A program made the translations under genes and the position numbers. The notes beneath the pieces were generated by a model, which saw only the letters and a list, made by a program, of their open reading frames with translations, was not told the DNA's origin and made no database searches. Source: Streptomyces barkulensis (GTDB lineage: Bacteria > Actinomycetota > Actinomycetes > Streptomycetales > Streptomycetaceae). From it: 52,791 bases of DNA. The stretch covers positions 1 to 52,791 of the forward strand of contig NZ_PGSG01000004.1 of NCBI RefSeq assembly GCF_002843305.1, written 5' to 3'. Numbering within the stretch: the stretch's first letter is position 1; each line of letters opens with the position of its first letter. This document shows, piece after piece, positions 25,730 to 34,527 of the stretch.

Positions 25730-28700
25730 ATGGCGACTCCTCCTCCAACCCAACCGGTCGGCGTGCCGCGTCCGCCCTCTAGTTCACGCGTGGATCTCGG
25801 GGCGCTGGAGCCCCAGGTGTTCTGCCGACTGCTGGAAAAGGCATGCGCGGACCGTTACATGCCCGCCGAGCTGGCGGCGGAGGCGGCTGTCCGCGCCGGC
25901 GTCGGCCGCCTGGGAGTGAAGGAGCTCCGCATGCTTCTGCTCCAGGTGCCGCAGTTCGCATCGGCCCACGTAGCGGTGGCTTCTGCCTGGGCGTTCGTCA
26001 GGGCGCGTACCGAGGTTGCGACGTCCGTGCTGCACTCTCATGCGCAGGACGTCGGTGAACCCGCCGCTTTCGTTGTACGGGATATCCGGTCCGCTGAGCC
26101 GAAGGTTTTCAGCGCTCAGGCCGGTTGGCGGAGTCCCGCGGGCAGTTTCCATGGGGCCGCGGTCGCCCGTACGAGCAGGAAGGCCGCTCACCAGTACGCG
26201 GCCGTCAGCCTGCTCGGGCACATGTGCGGAGTCGAACCGGTCGAGCAGAACGGCGCAGAGAAGGGATGGGTGCCCGCAGCCCGGTACTCGGCCGGCTCTG
26301 CCCCCACACAGGCCCGTGATCAATCGTTCGCCACCAGGTTGCAGCATGCCCTGGCGCAGCCCCGCGTCGCACCTGCTCTGGTGGCGGAAGTAGCGACGCG
26401 CATCACCGCCGGAGCACTCATTCCCCGGGACCTTCACGCGGTGCTGTTCGGGGCGCTCTCCTCCGCGTGGGAGCCAGCCCGCCGAGCGGCCCTGCAGGCG
26501 GCCGCAGAGCCAGGCACGGCCGTGGCCGTGCTGACGCTGTACCAGTCAACGCGCAACCACCCAAACCCGAACTTCACCGACGAGCAGAAGGAAGGCTCCG
26601 GGCCGTTCCGGGCTCGGGTGACGTGCCTGATCGACGGTGAAACCGTCACTCTTCTCGGCCCCTGGCGTTCCAACAAACGCCAAGCACGAGGGGCCGCAGC
26701 GCACCGCGTTCTGGCCGATCTTGCCGAGCTGCCTGTCGAGTTTCCGCACGCCCGAGAGGAGCCTGCCCTCGTGGTCGGTGAGGGCGGCGTGCGAGAGAAG
26801 GCAAGCCGCCAGGACCGGCTGCTCTCCATGCAGGAAACGGGCCTCATCAGCGAGCTGACCTTCAAGGACGAGCCCAGCATCAGCGGGCTGGAGCCTCTCT
26901 TCGTGTGCGTGGCCGCCTGCGTGGGCCGGGGACAGATGCTCTCTGGTGCCGGCCGCGGACTGGGCCGATCCAGCGCTCGGCTGGAAGCAGCGAATCAGCT
27001 GCTGAAAGCCTACAAACAGCTCACGACCTCTACCGGGGGTGTGCGGCTCGGTCGGGTGGCGGTGCCGGTAGGCCGTGGTAAGAACGCGTTGATGGTGCTC
27101 AACGAGCTGAAGCAGACCGGCCAGATCTCCGAGCTGGAGTTCGAGGACCCGGAGCTCGACCCTTCGGTGGGATTCGTCGCATCCATCACGTGTGAGGTGG
27201 GGGGCGAGAATCTGCGGACGGAAGGGACGGCCTCGACCAAACGCGCAGCGCAGCGAGGCGCTGCGGAGGCCATGGTGGAGCTGCTGGCCACTCCCGCCGA
27301 TCCGGTGTCTCCAGAGCGGCCGGACGCGTCGCTGACGGAGGTGCACAAGGATCGCCTGCGTCATGGTCCCGCGGGTCCGGTTGCCGTTCGAAGTGAGACA
27401 GCCATGGCCGAGGCAGCGCTGGCGGCCGTCCTGCAGCAGGGTGCGGACCTCACGATCGACGTGCAGGGCGCGACTACCCGGTTCCTGGTCTACCGCCAGG
27501 ACGGGCTACCGATGGAGACGGCGTGCCCCAAGCCGATCCGGGCATGCACGGCCACACTCGTTCTGCCGACGGGCCAGGGCGTCGCGGTCGGCCCTCGGCC
27601 GGTGGAGTGCTGGCAGACGCCGGTGCGGCTGCTGACGAACGCGCTCGGGCGCTACCAGGACCGGAGGACGGAGGCCCGCTCGGTCCAGGTGTGGCGAGAG
27701 GTGATCCGCCTGGGGCTGGAGGCAGTGGCCGCTGGACGGGTGTTCCCGTCGCTGGCCGAGGACGGCACGGATGTGTGGCGGGCGGGCCCCCTCACAGCAG
27801 AGCAGAAGACACGGGCACGACAGTTGCGGCAGGCCATGGTGCCTTCGGCGCACTGCGGTGCGGTCACGGACACGAAGCCGTACCGGTTGTGGGCTCCCTG
27901 CCTCATGGTCCGCGCCGGGCTCGACGCGGTCGCTGAGGCCATGCTGCGCGGCCCAGGTACTCCAGTCGTCCTGGGCAGTGGCCCCTTCACAGCACCAGTA
28001 CCTCAGCAGCAGCGGAACCCGGCCCTCATCCAATGGGCTGACGATCTTGAGGACGACCGGGCACCAGCACCAGTCCTGGAGTTGGTGCTGTCGGTGCGCG
28101 CGCCGAAGAAGGACAGCCCCGGTGACACCGAGCTGCTCTGGGCCGACCTGCGCGTGCGCCAGCCGGACTCACCAGTCGCCGAGCAACGGGCCTGGCGCCC
28201 CGTGGCGGAAGCCGCTTCCGATCCCGAGTTCGTTGCCCTCGTTCGCCGTCGCCTTCGCCGCATCGCGGCGGCGTGGCCGCCGGCCGAACGGCTGCTGGAG
28301 CGGACGGTCCCCGACAGGTTCACGCTCCGGGCCGCCGAGGCTGTCCTGCTGCGGGGACGCGCCGGTCAGCAACTGCAGAGCCTCGGGCTCCGGGTGGAGT
28401 GGCACCAGCAATGGACGGACCTGCTGCGCACCCGAGCCGTGCTGGGGCGCCGCCCGCCGTGCCCACCCTCCGCCGCGCGACCAAAGTTCTCGCTCGGCGA
28501 CGTGCTGGACGGCAGGTGGCAGATCTCGGTGGACGGGGGTGACCTATCTGACGGTGAGATGGACGCTCTCGCTCAAGCTCCTGTGCCGCTGGCCAAGGTC
28601 CGCGATCAGTGGGTGCTGGTGGACGAGGAGACGGCCAAGCGGGCCGCTGACCGCCAGATGCCGCCCATCCCGTCCGACGAGGCGCTGCGGGCTTCCCTGA

Positions 28701-30259
28701 CCGGCCAGATCAATATCGACGGCACCACGTTCGAATGCGAGCCGGCCGAGGCACTGGCCGACCTCGTCGAGTTCCTGCGCAGCGGCTCGCGCACCTCCCC
28801 GGTGCCGCCACCTCGCGGCCTTAAGGCCACGATGCGCGACTATCAGCATCTGGGCCTGGCCTGGCTGGCCAACACCACCGACGCGGGGTTCGGCGCTCTG
28901 CTGGCTGACGACATGGGCCTGGGCAAGTCACTGACCGCCCTGGCGCTGCACCTGCACCGCCGCGACCAGGACCGCCGCGCCACAGGCCCCACGCTGATCG
29001 TCTGCCCCGCCTCCATGGTGATCAACTGGCAACGAGAGGTACACCGCTTCGCCCCCAGCGTCCCCACCCTGCGCTATCACGGGCCGGACCGCTCCTTGGA
29101 CGAGGCGACGCCCCGCACCGTCGTGATCACGACCTACGAAACACTCCGCCGCGACATCGACATCCTGGTCGAGCAGCCCTTCGACATGGTCGTCGCCGAC
29201 GAAGCCCAGATCATCAAGAACCACAAAACGGCCACGGCCCGTGCCATGCGCCGCATCAAGCCCACTGCCCGGATCGCGCTCACCGGCACCCCCGTGGAGA
29301 ACAACCTCACCGAAGCATGGTCAGTGATGGACTGGCTCAACCCCGGCCTGCTCGGAACTCTTCGGACCTTCCGTGACCAGTTCGCCCGACCGATCGAGGA
29401 GAACATCACCGACTCTGATCTCACTACGCGCCTGTCGGGCCTCCTCAAGGCGTTCATGCTGCGCCGCCGCAAAAGCGACCCCGGGATCCTGACGGAACTC
29501 CCACCGAAGATCGTGAGCCCCCGGATCGTCAGCCTCGCCCCCGAGCAGGCCGCCCTCTACCAGGACGTCGCCGACGCAACACTCCAGGAGATCCGCTCCG
29601 CCGAGGGCGTCCAACGCAAGGGCCTACTGCTGACCTTGTTCAACAGCCTCCAGCAGATCTGCAACGCGCCCGCCCACTACCTGAGCGAACCCCTGGACGG
29701 CGACTACGACCCGCAGCACGCCGCGGCTCGTTCAGGCAAGCTGGCCGCACTGAACGATCTGCTCCCCGTCCTGTCCGACCCGGACGAATCCGTACTGATC
29801 TTCACCCGATACCGGGCCATGGCCCGTCACCTCCTCCGACACCTGCGTGCCCATGACCTCGACCCGCTGTACTTCAGCGGGGACATCACCGCGGGCCGCG
29901 ACCGGCAGCGGATCATCGACCACTTCCAGTCCAGCCCTGGCAGGACGATGGTCATGACGGTCAAGGCCGGCGGCAGCGGCTTGACCCTGACACAAGCCAG
30001 CCACGTCGTCCTCTTCGACCGCCCCTGGAACCCCGCCAAGGAGAGCCAGGCCATCGACCGTGCACACCGGCTCGGCCAACAGCGAACCGTAACCGTGCAC
30101 CAGCTCATCACCGAGAACACCCTGGAAGACCGGGTGGACGAACTGCTCAGGCACAAACGCGCTCTGGCCGATGCCGTCCTGGCCGACGGCTACTCCGCCC
30201 TGACCGAGCTCACCGACGAACAGATCTGCGACCTGATCGCCCTGGGAGCACAGCAATGA
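25730..30259 (+). CDS. SNF2 helicase (DUF3670 type) with tandem dsRBD-like domains
   Basis: 1509 aa from ATG 25730, preceded by GAAGG; starts at 25700-25727 are possible. Residues about 122-167, 277-335, 361-430 and 450-520 each look like a double-stranded-RNA-binding motif, with a beta-hairpin then a K/R-x-A-rich helix (SNKRQARGAAAHRVL; STKRAAQRGAAEAMVELL). Region about 790-990 resembles the SNF2-associated DUF3670. The motor follows: DDMGLGKS near 1062, VVADEAQ near 1155, TGTPVENN, DRAHRLGQQR near 1445. It overlaps the SWIM gene by 4 nt. SNF2-DUF3670 proteins often sit beside SWIM proteins; the dsRBD-like front is unusual. Confidence 0.85.
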   Translation: MATPPPTQPVGVPRPPSSSRVDLGALEPQVFCRLLEKACADRYMPAELAAEAAVRAGVGRLGVKELRMLLLQVPQFASAHVAVASAWAFVRARTEVATSVLHSHAQDVGEPAAFVVRDIRSAEPKVFSAQAGWRSPAGSFHGAAVARTSRKAAHQYAAVSLLGHMCGVEPVEQNGAEKGWVPAARYSAGSAPTQARDQSFATRLQHALAQPRVAPALVAEVATRITAGALIPRDLHAVLFGALSSAWEPARRAALQAAAEPGTAVAVLTLYQSTRNHPNPNFTDEQKEGSGPFRARVTCLIDGETVTLLGPWRSNKRQARGAAAHRVLADLAELPVEFPHAREEPALVVGEGGVREKASRQDRLLSMQETGLISELTFKDEPSISGLEPLFVCVAACVGRGQMLSGAGRGLGRSSARLEAANQLLKAYKQLTTSTGGVRLGRVAVPVGRGKNALMVLNELKQTGQISELEFEDPELDPSVGFVASITCEVGGENLRTEGTASTKRAAQRGAAEAMVELLATPADPVSPERPDASLTEVHKDRLRHGPAGPVAVRSETAMAEAALAAVLQQGADLTIDVQGATTRFLVYRQDGLPMETACPKPIRACTATLVLPTGQGVAVGPRPVECWQTPVRLLTNALGRYQDRRTEARSVQVWREVIRLGLEAVAAGRVFPSLAEDGTDVWRAGPLTAEQKTRARQLRQAMVPSAHCGAVTDTKPYRLWAPCLMVRAGLDAVAEAMLRGPGTPVVLGSGPFTAPVPQQQRNPALIQWADDLEDDRAPAPVLELVLSVRAPKKDSPGDTELLWADLRVRQPDSPVAEQRAWRPVAEAASDPEFVALVRRRLRRIAAAWPPAERLLERTVPDRFTLRAAEAVLLRGRAGQQLQSLGLRVEWHQQWTDLLRTRAVLGRRPPCPPSAARPKFSLGDVLDGRWQISVDGGDLSDGEMDALAQAPVPLAKVRDQWVLVDEETAKRAADRQMPPIPSDEALRASLTGQINIDGTTFECEPAEALADLVEFLRSGSRTSPVPPPRGLKATMRDYQHLGLAWLANTTDAGFGALLADDMGLGKSLTALALHLHRRDQDRRATGPTLIVCPASMVINWQREVHRFAPSVPTLRYHGPDRSLDEATPRTVVITTYETLRRDIDILVEQPFDMVVADEAQIIKNHKTATARAMRRIKPTARIALTGTPVENNLTEAWSVMDWLNPGLLGTLRTFRDQFARPIEENITDSDLTTRLSGLLKAFMLRRRKSDPGILTELPPKIVSPRIVSLAPEQAALYQDVADATLQEIRSAEGVQRKGLLLTLFNSLQQICNAPAHYLSEPLDGDYDPQHAAARSGKLAALNDLLPVLSDPDESVLIFTRYRAMARHLLRHLRAHDLDPLYFSGDITAGRDRQRIIDHFQSSPGRTMVMTVKAGGSGLTLTQASHVVLFDRPWNPAKESQAIDRAHRLGQQRTVTVHQLITENTLEDRVDELLRHKRALADAVLADGYSALTELTDEQICDLIALGAQQ

Positions 30260-31170
30260 CCCCCAACACCTGGGCGAGCGCATGGCAGGCGGCCCTGCGC
30301 ACCGCCGTATCCGATGAAGCGACGCTGCTCGCCGGCCACAACGACCTGACAGCGGGCGGCATCGCACACCTGACGATCACACCCGGCCAGGTCACCGCCA
30401 TGGCCACGGCACGGCACAGCAAAGAGGAAGCCCACACGGTCATCACCCTGCCCTCCCTGACGAGTGAGCAGGTAGCCGCTGTCCGTGCCGCGTCCACGCA
30501 CTGCGGTCATCACCGGAAGCTCCGTGACGGGGAGCTCCCCGACTGCCTGGCCGACCGTGCCCACACCGGCAACGTGCAGGTAGCCCCCGTCGCCGCGGAA
30601 ATCGGCTTCGCCTGCACCTGCGGAATCTCACCGTGCCGACATGCGGCGGCCCTGGCCCATGCCGTCACTCGGCTGCTGACCACCCGTCCCGCCGAGTTCG
30701 CAACCCTACGCGGCCTGCTGCCTCAGCCCACGAGGAACGAAGCGGCTGCACCCGGAGCAGACACGGCAATGACCACCACCCGAACTGCTCCCGGCGGCCA
30801 GATCCACGTCACCGCTCACCACGCCTGGAACTGGTACCGAGAACATGCCGAGCTGCCTGTTCTCCCCGACTACGCTCCGAGTATTCCCCGCAGCGCGGAG
30901 ACAGCAGCACGGTCATGGCCCCCTCCACCCACCCCGGCCCCCCACGCGGATCGACTGCATGCCCTCATCACCGACGCCGCAACACAGGCCAGAAACCACC
31001 TGCTCTCCGGCACTGCGCTTGAATGCGCGTGGGACGACGACGCCATCCGACTGGCCTCAACCGTCCCACGCGTCCACCTACCCGAGATCGCCGACCGCCT
31101 CGGCCTTGACATCGCCCAGCTCCGCGAACGACTCGTCTCCCAGATGCCCGCAGACACACCCGCGCTGTGA
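30256..31170 (+). CDS. SWIM zinc-finger protein coupled to the SNF2 helicase
   Basis: 304 aa. The SWIM motif CxCx4CxH is present at Cys120, Cys122, Cys127 and His129 (FACTCGISPCRHAAAL). The ATG overlaps the helicase stop (ATGA), so the two are translationally coupled and probably form a complex. SWIM fingers bind nucleic acid or proteins and are often fused or adjacent to SNF2 ATPases. The C-terminal half has a Pro-rich linker and a helical segment (IADRLGLDIAQLRERL) that may be a small HTH. No membrane or secretion signal. Confidence 0.85.
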   Translation: MTPNTWASAWQAALRTAVSDEATLLAGHNDLTAGGIAHLTITPGQVTAMATARHSKEEAHTVITLPSLTSEQVAAVRAASTHCGHHRKLRDGELPDCLADRAHTGNVQVAPVAAEIGFACTCGISPCRHAAALAHAVTRLLTTRPAEFATLRGLLPQPTRNEAAAPGADTAMTTTRTAPGGQIHVTAHHAWNWYREHAELPVLPDYAPSIPRSAETAARSWPPPPTPAPHADRLHALITDAATQARNHLLSGTALECAWDDDAIRLASTVPRVHLPEIADRLGLDIAQLRERLVSQMPADTPAL

Positions 31171-31188
31171 ACGAGCTTTGCGCCAGCC

Positions 31189-31257
31189 TGAGCCGTCCCA
31201 GGTTTGATGGAGACATCGAAGCCCCGGGACGCCGGTCATGGCTGCACCCAAGAAGTG
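31189..31257 (+). mobile_element. Remnant of an IS3-type left end
   Basis: TGAGCCGT...TGGAG...TC-AAGCC--GGG resembles the left end of the complete IS3 element at position 1 with several mismatches and a shorter leader. It is followed by ATG 31238 and MAAPKK, as in IS3 OrfA starts (MPAPRK in the intact copy). The similarity stops there. Probably an IS stub; assigned by pattern only. Confidence 0.35.
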
Positions 31258-31347
31258 CGCCCATAAGCAGGTGGAGAGTCGGCGGTTAGCACGTCGGCGA
31301 GCTGTTGGGGAAGGTTGAGGACGGTGGATGGGCCGGTGATGTGTGGC

Positions 31348-31509
31348 TCATGCTCCAGGTCTGGCTGGTTGGTACGGAAGGGGCGGGTGATACAGCATCT
31401 TAGAGGCGATCGCGTGGGCCGCCGACCGCTCCGGCCCTCGCACTGGTTCCCCAGCCTCCACGTCGTTCGTCAGGGGATGCTGACAGTTGGCACAGCGGAA
31501 GATGGTCAC
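31348..31509 (-). pseudogene. Truncated zinc-ribbon protein, relative of 33793-34293
   Basis: GTG 31509 is preceded by GGAGGA at ideal spacing. The first residues VTIFRCANCQHPLTNDV parallel MTVFYCARCGAQLTRDL of the gene at 33793, including the CxxC. The two then diverge and this frame ends after 53 residues, against 166 in the other. It is probably a decayed paralogue whose 3' part has been lost. The remaining about 175 bp up to the SWIM gene hold only the IS stub. Confidence 0.4.
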
Positions 31510-31561
31510 TTGTAGTCCTCCACGCTGCCTCCACACCAGGGGAGACGAGCCGCCAGGGCGG

Positions 31562-32113
31562 TCACGTCGCTTCCGTTGCCTGCCACGCCGCGGTGACACA
31601 CCCTCCCTCCCAATGCCACCACCCCTTGGCCTCGCCATGCTCCAGGAGCTTCCGTATCCGAGGCAGGTCGGCATCCGGTGGAACATCGAGAGCCACCATC
31701 CGGAACTGCTCGATCCCTTCGCCCGTCGTGCCCAGGCGGTGGAAGGTCTCCAGCACGGTCTGCCGAGCGGCATCCGAGCCACCGTCCTTCAGGACGATCA
31801 GACGGATGGTGCAGTGCTCCGAAGCCCGCACCGTTTCCCCGGCCCAGCGGACACCTTCATCGTCGATGTCCACCCGGATGATGTCGTCGCTGGCGACTCC
31901 GCGTACGAACCAGGGCGTGTTGTCCAGCCGCACGATCCCGTTGCCGAGGTCCACCGCCCACAGGCTCTCCACGCTCGCTGGCGGCCAGCCGTCCTCATCC
32001 ACCTCCAGGGGGAAGTGGACCTTCACGTGGTCGTCGCTGATGTTCGTCACCGCAACATCATCCACATCCTGCCCGCACTGCTCAGCCCCGGAACCACGTA
32101 CGGTCGGCATCAC
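31562..32113 (-). CDS. DUF4265-family protein
   Basis: 183 aa from GTG 32113 (ATG 32110 also possible). Segments VKVHFPLEVDEDGWPP, ESLWAVDLGNGIVRLDNTPWFVRGVA and FRMVALDVPPDADL match the DUF4265 pattern. Function unknown; members are small soluble proteins frequent in Streptomyces accessory loci and some sit near toxin/immunity genes. The start overlaps the stop of the upstream DUF6461-like gene (GTGA), so the two form an operon. Confidence 0.8.
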   Translation of the reverse strand: MMPTVRGSGAEQCGQDVDDVAVTNISDDHVKVHFPLEVDEDGWPPASVESLWAVDLGNGIVRLDNTPWFVRGVASDDIIRVDIDDEGVRWAGETVRASEHCTIRLIVLKDGGSDAARQTVLETFHRLGTTGEGIEQFRMVALDVPPDADLPRIRKLLEHGEAKGWWHWEGGCVTAAWQATEAT

Positions 32114-32724
32114 TGAGTCCGTACCGTGGCGCAGGCGAACGTGGTCTCCGTGAGTAGTCCCGGGGTGATGGCGACATCGGCCAGGTGTTCTGCCAGCGCG
32201 AACGCCGCGAGTGAGGACGGATCTGTCTCGGGTGTCTCCTCGCCGAAGTGGAAGCCGATTCGTTGCAGCACGTCCAGGAGCTCATCGGGAGTGGTGCCCC
32301 AGCGGTCATCCGGGAACATGAGGTCGAAGCACAGCCGTAGCACTTGGTTCTCCGCCCAGAGGAACGTACCGACGCCGTTGATGTTGACGAAGTGAGAGAT
32401 CCAGCTTGTCCCTGCGGAGGCCGGTAGCGCTCGTTCTTCGGTGACTCCCAGGTAGCCGTCGGGTTCGACCAGCAGAGTCCATGCCCCCACCGCCGTCATA
32501 GCGACCAGCTGACGGTCGCCCTCCGCCGAGTCGAACTGGGCGAAGGCCGCATCGACCACTGCCGTTATACCGTGCAAAGGTTCCTCTGGGTGTCCTTCGA
32601 GCCGAGACACCACCTCAGCCGGAGCCAGGCCCCTTACCAGGGTGAAGCAGTACGCCTCGGCGATGTCTGGAAAGTCGTTCTCGAACCAGGCGTAATCCGC
32701 CCCGGTTTTCATCATGCAGCCCAT
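32110..32724 (-). CDS. DUF6461-like protein
   Basis: 204 aa if started at ATG 32724, which has AGGGG about 6 nt upstream on the coding strand; an open extension to 32784 lacks such a site. YAWFENDFPDIAEAYCFTLVRGL, VEPDGYLGVTEE and ISHFVNINGVGTFLW are typical of the DUF6461 family of unknown function. No signal peptide or membrane segment. First gene of a two-gene operon with the DUF4265 gene. Confidence 0.75.
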   Translation of the reverse strand: MGCMMKTGADYAWFENDFPDIAEAYCFTLVRGLAPAEVVSRLEGHPEEPLHGITAVVDAAFAQFDSAEGDRQLVAMTAVGAWTLLVEPDGYLGVTEERALPASAGTSWISHFVNINGVGTFLWAENQVLRLCFDLMFPDDRWGTTPDELLDVLQRIGFHFGEETPETDPSSLAAFALAEHLADVAITPGLLTETTFACATVRTQ

Positions 32725-32908
32725 CTTGGCCCCTGCCGCCGACAGCCGGAGGACGCGGGGGCCGCCGACGGACCGGAAACGCATCTGCCGGTTCGGTAAG
32801 TGCTCCTTTCCCCTCTGGGCCCCTCAGCAGAGGCCCCGTGAACATCACTGGAACCGTGTGGACGCTGCTGTCAGGATCTTCTAGTCAACACCACGGTCTG
32901 GAGGGGCT

Positions 32909-33334
32909 ATGGGCACTTGGGGCACCGGCCCGTTCGAAAACGACACCGCAGCGGACTTCTGTGACGATCTCGACGAGGCAGCCGCAGACGAAAGAGAGGG
33001 CATGATCCGCAGCGCTCTCGCCCGTGTGATCGGTACAGAGAAGTGCCTCGAAGCGTCCGAATCCGATGTCGCGGTGACCGCAGCCGCCCTCGTCGCCGCG
33101 CAATGCCCACAGGGCCCGGCCATCGATTCCGTCTAGGGACCGAAAGAGCCCCTTCCTGACCTCGCTGGCCTACGGGACCTCACCCTCCAGGCACTCGACC
33201 GTGTCATGACCGAGCCGTCCGAGCTGCTCGAGCTCTGGGACGGAATTCGTGGCCGCGCTTGGCGCGCAGAGATCCACCGGCTGCAGAACGGGCTCCTGCC
33301 GCAAACTCCCGGAGAACAGCTCCGGCTGATCTGA
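32909..33334 (+). pseudogene. DUF4259 protein with premature TAG
   Basis: MGTWGTGPFENDTAADFCDDLDEA is the signature start of DUF4259, with GAGGGG just before the ATG. After AIDSV an in-frame TAG (33134-33136) occurs where homologues usually have Tyr before GP. The same frame continues as GPKEPLPDL...LTLQALDRVMTEPSELLELWDG...WRAEIHRLQ to a TGA at 33332-33334, covering the family's normal length. A single base change would restore it, so this is a recent pseudogene or readthrough. Confidence 0.75.
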
Positions 33335-33375
33335 ACAGCCTGCTGACACCGTTCGTCCACCACTGGAAGGACACC

Positions 33376-33782
33376 ATGAGCTGGGACCTACTCCTGTTCC
33401 GCCTGCCCGACGACATCACCTCGGTCCAGTAACTCTCCGATGCATACGAGTCGACTCCACTCGGCCGCTTGGATGATGTCCTTGCGACCATCCCATGCGC
33501 CGTCCCCGAAGCCGACCTTTCCGACCCGACCTGGGGGAGATCCTCGGCCCCGCCTGGTCGATGGAACTCAACATCGGACCAGACGACCCAGTGGACTCGA
33601 TCACGCTCCACGTCCGGGGCTCCGGCGATGATGTCTTCACAGCTGTCTTCCGCCTCGCCGAAGCCCTGCACTGCAAGGTCCTCGACTGCATGGAAGGAGA
33701 CCTCATCACTCCACGACAGACGACAGGCTGGCACGCCTTTCAGCAGTACCGCGACCACACACTCGGCGCGGCAGTCGGGTAG
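33376..33782 (+). pseudogene. Hypothetical protein, nonsense codon and frameshift
   Basis: ATG 33376 (GGAAGGA upstream) begins MSWDLLLFRLPDDITSVQ. An in-frame TAA follows at 33430-33432, then LSDAYESTPLGRLDDVLATIPCAVPEADLSDPTW continues in frame. Near 33530 the coding sense moves to another frame: GEILGPAWSMELNIGPDDPVDSI through GWHAFQQYRDHTL to 33782. The joined product is about 135 aa, a family that I recognise only as a recurring Streptomyces hypothetical. Broken twice, hence non-functional. Confidence 0.65.
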
Positions 33783-33792
33783 AACGGCCGAC

Positions 33793-34293
33793 ATGACGGT
33801 CTTCTACTGTGCGAGGTGCGGTGCTCAACTGACCCGCGACCTTCAGGAGCTTCCAGAGGTCCCCGACGCCCGCGTAGCCGACGCAGACCGCGACCGCAAT
33901 ACCTGGTTGGCACCGTCAACCGTGCCCATGGGGTCCTACGCCATCGACCCGAAGCCGTGGGGCGCACCATTTGTGCGGCCGCCAGCGCACGACCACGCCT
34001 CTGAAGTGTCGGGGAATCGCGCTCTTCTCATGCCTCCCGAGCTGGCTGGAGCGGTCTCCGCCGGCCCCAGGAACTCGGTGATCGTGCATCCGAACGGCGT
34101 GCCGAGCCTCCGCCTGGCCGGCGCGCTGGGCATACACCACGGGTGCTGCGGGCCGTTGGGAACAGGGGGACGCAACATGATGTGCGCCTGCGGAGCACTC
34201 GTGGCAACCCTTGCCGCGGACTGTCTCGGGCCCCATGAACTGCACCTCGACCCCATCCGCGTGTACGCCTACAACACCGAGCCCAAGGCGTGA
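33793..34293 (+). CDS. Zinc-ribbon-like hypothetical protein
   Basis: 166 aa from ATG 33793. The N-terminal YCARCG and the near-C-terminal CACGA, with an additional CC in HHGCCGPLG, suggest one or two zinc sites. The middle part has WLAPSTVPMGSYAID and NSVIVHPNGV. No membrane segment. It lies 10 bp after the pseudogene at 33376 and may once have shared its transcript. A truncated relative is at 31348-31509. Function unknown. Confidence 0.65.
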   Translation: MTVFYCARCGAQLTRDLQELPEVPDARVADADRDRNTWLAPSTVPMGSYAIDPKPWGAPFVRPPAHDHASEVSGNRALLMPPELAGAVSAGPRNSVIVHPNGVPSLRLAGALGIHHGCCGPLGTGGRNMMCACGALVATLAADCLGPHELHLDPIRVYAYNTEPKA

Positions 34294-34345
34294 CCTCGGA
34301 CCCCCGCCACCCTGGGCCTCACCCCCTGCGGTACTGACTCACCGT

Positions 34346-34364
34346 GCTGGCCCCAAGGGCCAGC
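34346..34364. terminator. Strong 8-bp hairpin after the zinc-ribbon gene
   Basis: GCTGGCCC-CAA-GGGCCAGC is a perfect 8-bp stem with a 3-nt loop, 52 bp after the stop at 34293 and without a T-run, as is common for actinobacterial terminators. The rest of 34294-34527 holds no convincing gene. Confidence 0.55.
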
Positions 34365-34527
34365 CGCTTGGCAGAAACGGGGAACGATCACCGTCCGGCT
34401 GGAGAACGATTTTCAACACGCTCCGCAGCCCCAGGCCGGACCGATTCGTGAACACCCCGTGACCTTCACCTGCCCAGGCTGGTTGCAGGACATAAGTCCA
34501 CCCACCTGCACCTGAGGGGAACCTGCT

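Noticed and set aside
34385..34516. A peptide frame ending TFTCPGWLQDISPPTCT just before the methyltransferase, as a possible modified-peptide precursor
   Set aside because: No ATG, GTG or TTG start in frame and no match to a precursor family that I know; it may be the tail of an older gene.
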